From NCBI GenBank assembly GCA_013001755.1, contig JABDLY010000055.1, positions 1-38,461 of the forward strand: a DNA stretch of 38,461 nucleotides, read 5' to 3'. Below are positions 33,891 through 38,461 of this stretch, piece by piece; position 1 is the first letter of the stretch; each line of letters begins with the position of its first letter. Below the pieces are notes generated by a model. The model searched no databases. It saw only the letters and a program-made list of their open reading frames with translations, and had not been told where the DNA came from. The DNA comes from Sphingomonadaceae bacterium (GTDB lineage Bacteria > Pseudomonadota > Alphaproteobacteria > Sphingomonadales > Sphingomonadaceae). The translations under genes and the position numbers were made by a program.

Positions 33891-35878
33891 AGGCTGCAGC
33901 CTTGTTCGGCGAGCATATCGAGCTGGTCTTCAGTCTCGACGCCTTCGGCGATCACCGATAGCCCCAGTGAACGCGCCATCTCGATAACGCCGCGCACCAC
34001 CACACGGTCGCGCACATCGCCGGTAATGTCCTGGCTTAACCGGCGGTCGATCTTGAGATAATCGAGCGGCAGCGATTTCAGATAAGCGAGGCTCGAATAG
34101 CCAGTCCCGAAATCGTCGATCGCGACCCGAAAGCCGCCCGATCTGAGCTCCGCCAGCCTTTCGCCCGCCGCGCCGAGGTCGGCAATCAACCCGCTTTCGG
34201 TGACTTCGGCGGTCAGGCGATCGCGCGGAAAGCCGCTCTCATCCGCCATCGCCGAGAAGCGCTCGACGAAATTCGGATCGGCGATGTCGCTCGCCGTGAC
34301 ATTGACCGCCAGACGAAGCTCACCGAGCGCATCGGGCCATCTTGCCGCAAGCTCGACGGCCTTACGCTGAACATGCGCAGACAGCTCGGAAAGATAATCG
34401 GCGCGGTCCGCAGCCGCGAACAGCGCCGCCGCGCCGAGCTCTCCAAAGGCCGGGTGGTGCCAGCGTGACAGCGCCTCGACGCCGATGACGCGGCCATTGG
34501 CGGTCGAAACCTGAGGCTGGAACAGTATCTCGATCTCATCATTATCGAGCGCGGGACGGAGATCGATTTCGAGCCGGTTGGCGCGCGCAGCGGCGCTGCG
34601 TTGTTCATCGCCATGAACGCAAATCGCGCCGCCGTCCTTTTCGCGCGCTTCGGCGAGCGCGGTGCTCGCCCGGCGCAATATGGTCCCAGCATCGCTGTCC
34701 TTGTTGTGCCCGAGAACGATCCCGCAATGCGCCTTGATCTGGACGGTCTGGTTGCCGGTAACGAAGGGCTGTTCGATCGCATCGCAAAGCTGACGAGCCA
34801 GAACTTCGGCCTCGTCGAGCGAAGTCGGCGACGTCAGCCCGATCGCGAATTCGGCGCCTGCAAGACGCGCTATCAGCCGCTTGCGACCCGGCGTCGGGCC
34901 GACCAGTTTTTCGATGCGCCGCGCCATACCGCGCAACACATCATCGCCAGCCCCCTGCCCGTAGCTCGCATTGATCATATCGAACCGTTGTATCGAAATC
35001 AGGATAAGCGCGAGGGCCGGATCGATTGCTCCCGCAGCTTCTGTCTGAGCGGCGATCCACTGACGCGCCATGTAACCATCGCCGAGCCCGGTCAGCGCGT
35101 CGCGATGAGCCAGCGCCTTTGCCTGCGTCATGCGATCGGGCTGCTCGACCCGCGCATGCACGACATTGTCGGTAACGCTGATGTGATGGACGAGTCTGCC
35201 GGTTTCCTCGCCCGGGGTCCGGTGCGCAAAGGCCGTCGGCTTGCCATCGTCGCGTAACCGCGCCAGCGCGGCATGCGCGGCAGATTGTCCGGAATCGCCC
35301 AAAGCTTTCAGAAAGGACCCCAAATCGGGTGTCAAATTCTTGAGACCGAGCAATTCGCCAAGCGCGGTGCTCACCGAAATCTTTTCATCTGCCAGCACGT
35401 GCCGCCAGCTCAGCGCATGGGACAGCGCATTTTCGGGCGGAGTTCGCAATGTGCGGCCAAGTCGCGAGGTATAGCGTTCGGCAAAGCGCAACGCCTGGGC
35501 GAGTTCGGCTTCGCCAAAGGGGCTGGCGAGATAATGCGTCGCGCCCGCCGCCAGCATCTCATCGATCCGTTCGACATCTTTTCGCGAAACGAGCACCAGC
35601 AGCGCTGCCGCATTTGCCTCGGCCGCATTATCGAGCAGCTGCACCGCTGCCAGTCCGTCGTCGAATGCGCCTCGCGCATCGACGATTGCGATGGCAGCGC
35701 CCGACATGATGAACCGGCGCTCGGCATTATCGGCGCGGCGCGCCGCAATCGGTTCCCACCCCGCACGCTCGGTCATCGCCGCCAGCTCATCGCGCTGTCG
35801 AAAGGACAGGACGAAAAGCGGGTTGCTCAATGCAGGCGAAGCGGATGGCAAGTCGGCGGTCTCCAGGCGGGCCTGCAA
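33800..35878 (-). CDS. Receiver-like/GGDEF/EAL domain protein
   Basis: EAL domain IGVEALSRWHHP...IDDFGTGYSSLAYLKSLPLDYLKIDR...VIAEGVETEDQLDML; degenerate GGDEF (RLAGAEFAIGL); N-terminal receiver-like fold. Confidence 0.93.
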   Translation of the reverse strand: MQARLETADLPSASPALSNPLFVLSFRQRDELAAMTERAGWEPIAARRADNAERRFIMSGAAIAIVDARGAFDDGLAAVQLLDNAAEANAAALLVLVSRKDVERIDEMLAAGATHYLASPFGEAELAQALRFAERYTSRLGRTLRTPPENALSHALSWRHVLADEKISVSTALGELLGLKNLTPDLGSFLKALGDSGQSAAHAALARLRDDGKPTAFAHRTPGEETGRLVHHISVTDNVVHARVEQPDRMTQAKALAHRDALTGLGDGYMARQWIAAQTEAAGAIDPALALILISIQRFDMINASYGQGAGDDVLRGMARRIEKLVGPTPGRKRLIARLAGAEFAIGLTSPTSLDEAEVLARQLCDAIEQPFVTGNQTVQIKAHCGIVLGHNKDSDAGTILRRASTALAEAREKDGGAICVHGDEQRSAAARANRLEIDLRPALDNDEIEILFQPQVSTANGRVIGVEALSRWHHPAFGELGAAALFAAADRADYLSELSAHVQRKAVELAARWPDALGELRLAVNVTASDIADPNFVERFSAMADESGFPRDRLTAEVTESGLIADLGAAGERLAELRSGGFRVAIDDFGTGYSSLAYLKSLPLDYLKIDRRLSQDITGDVRDRVVVRGVIEMARSLGLSVIAEGVETEDQLDMLAEQGCSLYQGFLCSPPISTDALSRLVSETSGTDQAS

Positions 35879-35959
35879 GCCTACAACCGCCCGCGCCGCG
35901 CGCCAATCGCCGTTTTCACACTCTTGCCGCGAGACGGGCTGCCCCCTAGGTGCATAGAT

Positions 35960-36976
35960 ATGGCGGAAACGCTCACCACACCCCGCACGCTTGTCGACGG
36001 TTTCGGCCGCACGATCAGCTATTTGCGTATCTCGGTTACCGATCGCTGCGACCTCAGGTGCCGCTATTGCATGGCCGAGAATATGACGTTCCTGCCGCGC
36101 AGCGAAGTGCTGTCGCTCGAAGAGACCAGCGAGCTGGCCGACATCTTTATCGAGCGCGGCGTTCGCAAGATCCGCCTAACCGGCGGAGAACCATTGGTCC
36201 GCAGCGACGCACCGAAGCTCGTGCGCATGATCGGCCGGCATCTCGTCGGCGGCGGCCTCGACGAACTGACGATAACGACCAACGCAACGCGGCTCGCGCG
36301 CTATGCCGATGAATTGGCCGATGCAGGCATCAGGCGCGTCAACGTCAGTCTCGATAGCCGCGATCCTGAAACCTTTCGCTATGTCACACGGTGGGGCGAG
36401 CTGGAGAAAACGCTTCAAGGCATAGAAGCGGCAAAATGCGCCGGGCTTTCAGTCAAGATCAACATGGTTGCGCTCAAAGGGCTGAACGACGCCGAAATTG
36501 TGCCGATGCTGCGCTGGTGTGGCGATGAAGGCTTCGATCTCACGCTGATCGAAACGATGCCGCTCGGCCAGATCGATGACGACCGCCACAATCGCTATTT
36601 GCCGCTCGACAGGGTGAAGGAGAAGCTCGCCGATCGCTTCACGCTGATCCCGCTGACCGAACGTACCGGCGGGCCTGCTCGTTATTGGAAAGTTGCGGAA
36701 CTCGGCGCCAAGCTCGGTCTCATCACGCCGCTTACCAACAATTTCTGTGCCGGATGCAATCGCGTGCGGATTACCGCATCGGGCAAAATTTACATGTGTC
36801 TCGGCCATGACGATCATCTCGATCTCAAAACAGCGCTCCGCACCGGTGGCCGCGCGGCGGTCGACGATCTGCTCGACCGTGCAATGGTCCTCAAGCCCGA
36901 ACGCCACAATTTCGAAATATTACCCGATGACACCGCGCCCGCTATCGAGCGGCATATGAGCGTTACCGGCGGATGA
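35960..36976 (+). CDS. moaA: GTP 3',8-cyclase MoaA
   Basis: Radical SAM motif RCDLRCRYCMAE; C-terminal cluster FCAGCNRVRITASGKIYMCLG; C-terminal GG. Confidence 0.97.
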   Translation: MAETLTTPRTLVDGFGRTISYLRISVTDRCDLRCRYCMAENMTFLPRSEVLSLEETSELADIFIERGVRKIRLTGGEPLVRSDAPKLVRMIGRHLVGGGLDELTITTNATRLARYADELADAGIRRVNVSLDSRDPETFRYVTRWGELEKTLQGIEAAKCAGLSVKINMVALKGLNDAEIVPMLRWCGDEGFDLTLIETMPLGQIDDDRHNRYLPLDRVKEKLADRFTLIPLTERTGGPARYWKVAELGAKLGLITPLTNNFCAGCNRVRITASGKIYMCLGHDDHLDLKTALRTGGRAAVDDLLDRAMVLKPERHNFEILPDDTAPAIERHMSVTGG

Positions 36977-37749
36977 CCGCGGTAGACGGCTTCGCGCTGG
37001 TTGCATCGCCCGTCGACGTCGCCCAAGATGCGGCGCGGCAGCTGCAGGAACTGTATGAGTTCGTTCCGATCGAGGAGGCCGATGCGGTCATAGCGCTCGG
37101 CGGCGACGGCTTCATGCTCCAGACGCTTCATGACATGCTTGGAAACCAGCGAATTCGTCCCGTCTTCGGCATGAACCTCGGAACCGTCGGTTTCCTTATG
37201 AACGAATGGCGGCCCGGCGATCTGCGCGAGCGGATAAGCGGGGCGAAGAGTTTCAAAATGTCTCCGCTCCGCATGGACGCCGAAACGGTAGGTGGAGAAA
37301 GAATATCGAGCCCGGCGATCAACGAAGTGTCGCTGCTGCGTGAGACCCGGCAAACCGCCAAACTCGAAGTGTCGGCGGGCGGCAATGTGGTGATGGAGGA
37401 ATTGTTCTGCGATGGCGTCCTCGTTGCAACGCCGGCGGGTTCGACTGCCTATAATTTTTCGGCGCGCGGGCCGATCCTGCCGCTCGATTCGAAGATGATC
37501 GCGCTGACCCCGATCAGCCCGTTCCGTCCGCGTCGCTGGAACGGCGCGATCTTGCCGGAAAAAACCGCGGTGCGCTTCCGAGTGCTCGAACCCGTAAAAC
37601 GTCCCGTCAGCGCCGTGGCCGACCAGCTCGAGGTTCGCGATGTCGCGAGCGTCGAAGTGCAGCTCGATCCCGATCTCAGCCTGACATTGATGTTCGATCC
37701 CGAACACGCGCTCGACGAACGAATCGCGATGGAGCAGTTCATTGTTTGA
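36973..37749 (+). CDS. nadK: NAD kinase
   Basis: ALGGDGFMLQTLH, FGMNLGTVGFLMNEW, ATPAGSTAYNFSARGPILP. Confidence 0.95.
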   Translation: MTAVDGFALVASPVDVAQDAARQLQELYEFVPIEEADAVIALGGDGFMLQTLHDMLGNQRIRPVFGMNLGTVGFLMNEWRPGDLRERISGAKSFKMSPLRMDAETVGGERISSPAINEVSLLRETRQTAKLEVSAGGNVVMEELFCDGVLVATPAGSTAYNFSARGPILPLDSKMIALTPISPFRPRRWNGAILPEKTAVRFRVLEPVKRPVSAVADQLEVRDVASVEVQLDPDLSLTLMFDPEHALDERIAMEQFIV

Positions 37750-37754
37750 ATTGG

Positions 37755-37783
37755 TTGATAGGTGCAAAACGCATTGCTATAGG
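37755..37783 (+). promoter_or_regulatory. Putative sigma-70 promoter for tRNA-Asn
   Basis: TTGATA-N17-TATAGG followed by a GC-rich discriminator, about 39 bp upstream of the tRNA. Confidence 0.45.
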
Positions 37784-37821
37784 CCCGCCTTCGCCGCTAA
37801 GAGATGCGGCATTCACAGTGT

Positions 37822-37896
37822 TCCCCGGTAGCTCAGCGGTAGAGCAATCGACTGTTAATCGATCGGTCGTCTGTTCGAATCAGACCCGGGGAGCCA
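37822..37896 (+). tRNA. tRNA-Asn (anticodon GTT), CCA encoded
   Basis: TCCCCGG acceptor pairs with CCGGGGA; D-arm GCTCAGCGGTAGAGC; anticodon loop CTGTTAA; TTCGAAT T-loop; ends GCCA. Confidence 0.97.
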
Positions 37897-37909
37897 CTGT
37901 TTCTCGCGC

Positions 37910-38461
37910 CTAGCGCGCCACATCCGACAGCCTGCTCAATTTGTACATCGCAAGCTCGCCATAGCCTTTGTGGAGCTGCACCCGCCCGACATAATGCGTG
38001 CCAAACCGCCGCGCCGTTTCGAGAGCGAGGATCGCTGCGAAAGCCTCTGTCGCATAGACCTCGCCGGTCGGCGTAACGGGTTCGATCCGCGCCGTCCGGG
38101 TAACTTCGGTGCCGTAGAACGAATCGCGCCCCGTGACTGCGTCATAGCCGCGGTAGATCGGCCCGTGATGGATACCCATTCTGATGCCGCAATGCGCCCC
38201 GGCGCAATCCTTCAGAACATCGGGAATTTCTGCGAGCTCTGACTGCACGTTTAGCGCGATTTCGGCGGCATCGACGGGGTTCTCTATCACGGCATAGAGC
38301 GCATCGCCCCAGCTGTTGCGATAGAGTACGCCATCGCAATAATTATCGAGAACGTGCCCCATCCGGCCCAATATGCTTTGCGCGAAAACCGGCAGCGCGG
38401 TTTCGCTGAGCTGCGAAAAACCTGCAAAATCGGCGAAGATCATCGAGTGGGCGACGCGCGC
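37910..38461 (-). CDS. Adenylate/guanylate cyclase-like domain protein (partial; N-terminus outside window)
   Basis: ARVAHSMIFADFAGFSQLSE...YRNSWGDALYAVIE...GIRMGIHHGPIYRG...YGTEVTRTARIEPVTPTGEVYATEAFAA; reading frame open at the window edge. Confidence 0.8.
   Translation of the reverse strand, partial: ARVAHSMIFADFAGFSQLSETALPVFAQSILGRMGHVLDNYCDGVLYRNSWGDALYAVIENPVDAAEIALNVQSELAEIPDVLKDCAGAHCGIRMGIHHGPIYRGYDAVTGRDSFYGTEVTRTARIEPVTPTGEVYATEAFAAILALETARRFGTHYVGRVQLHKGYGELAMYKLSRLSDVAR

Noticed and set aside
37750-38461. Search for an integrated element at tRNA-Asn
   Set aside because: No integrase and no repeated tRNA 3' end are visible inside the window; the possibility depends entirely on sequence beyond the edge.

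Overview
The window is a high-GC alphaproteobacterial chromosome segment, most likely from a sphingomonad (inferred from gene content and order; not checked by search). Most of it is core genome: ftsB-like/eno; a compact membrane-stress operon resembling yqjD/yqjE (DUF883, holin-like DUF1469, DUF3618); an MlaC-like protein; rhomboid protease; greA-carB-carA; yqeY-dnaG-rpoD; pspC; a MoxR AAA+ ATPase and a VWA protein; tyrS; PilZ; recG-sdhE-mfd; a periplasmic aspartyl protease; a GGDEF/EAL protein; moaA-nadK; tRNA-Asn; and a partial class III cyclase-like gene cut by the right edge. No CRISPR array, transposase, phage module or complete defence system is visible. Observations most worth a second look: (i) a frameshifted C-terminal remnant of a second DUF1343/NamZ-like gene directly behind a TPR-sulfotransferase gene, with the intact copy just upstream; (ii) a cyclase-like protein with non-canonical catalytic residues next to tRNA-Asn, truncated by the window edge; (iii) a sigma-54-type -24/-12 element upstream of pspC; (iv) intrinsic terminators placed almost on the start codons of carB and of a DUF4170-like gene; (v) a 91-bp convergent coding overlap; (vi) two BIME-like inverted repeat pairs. 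I could not establish a clearly new multi-gene system.
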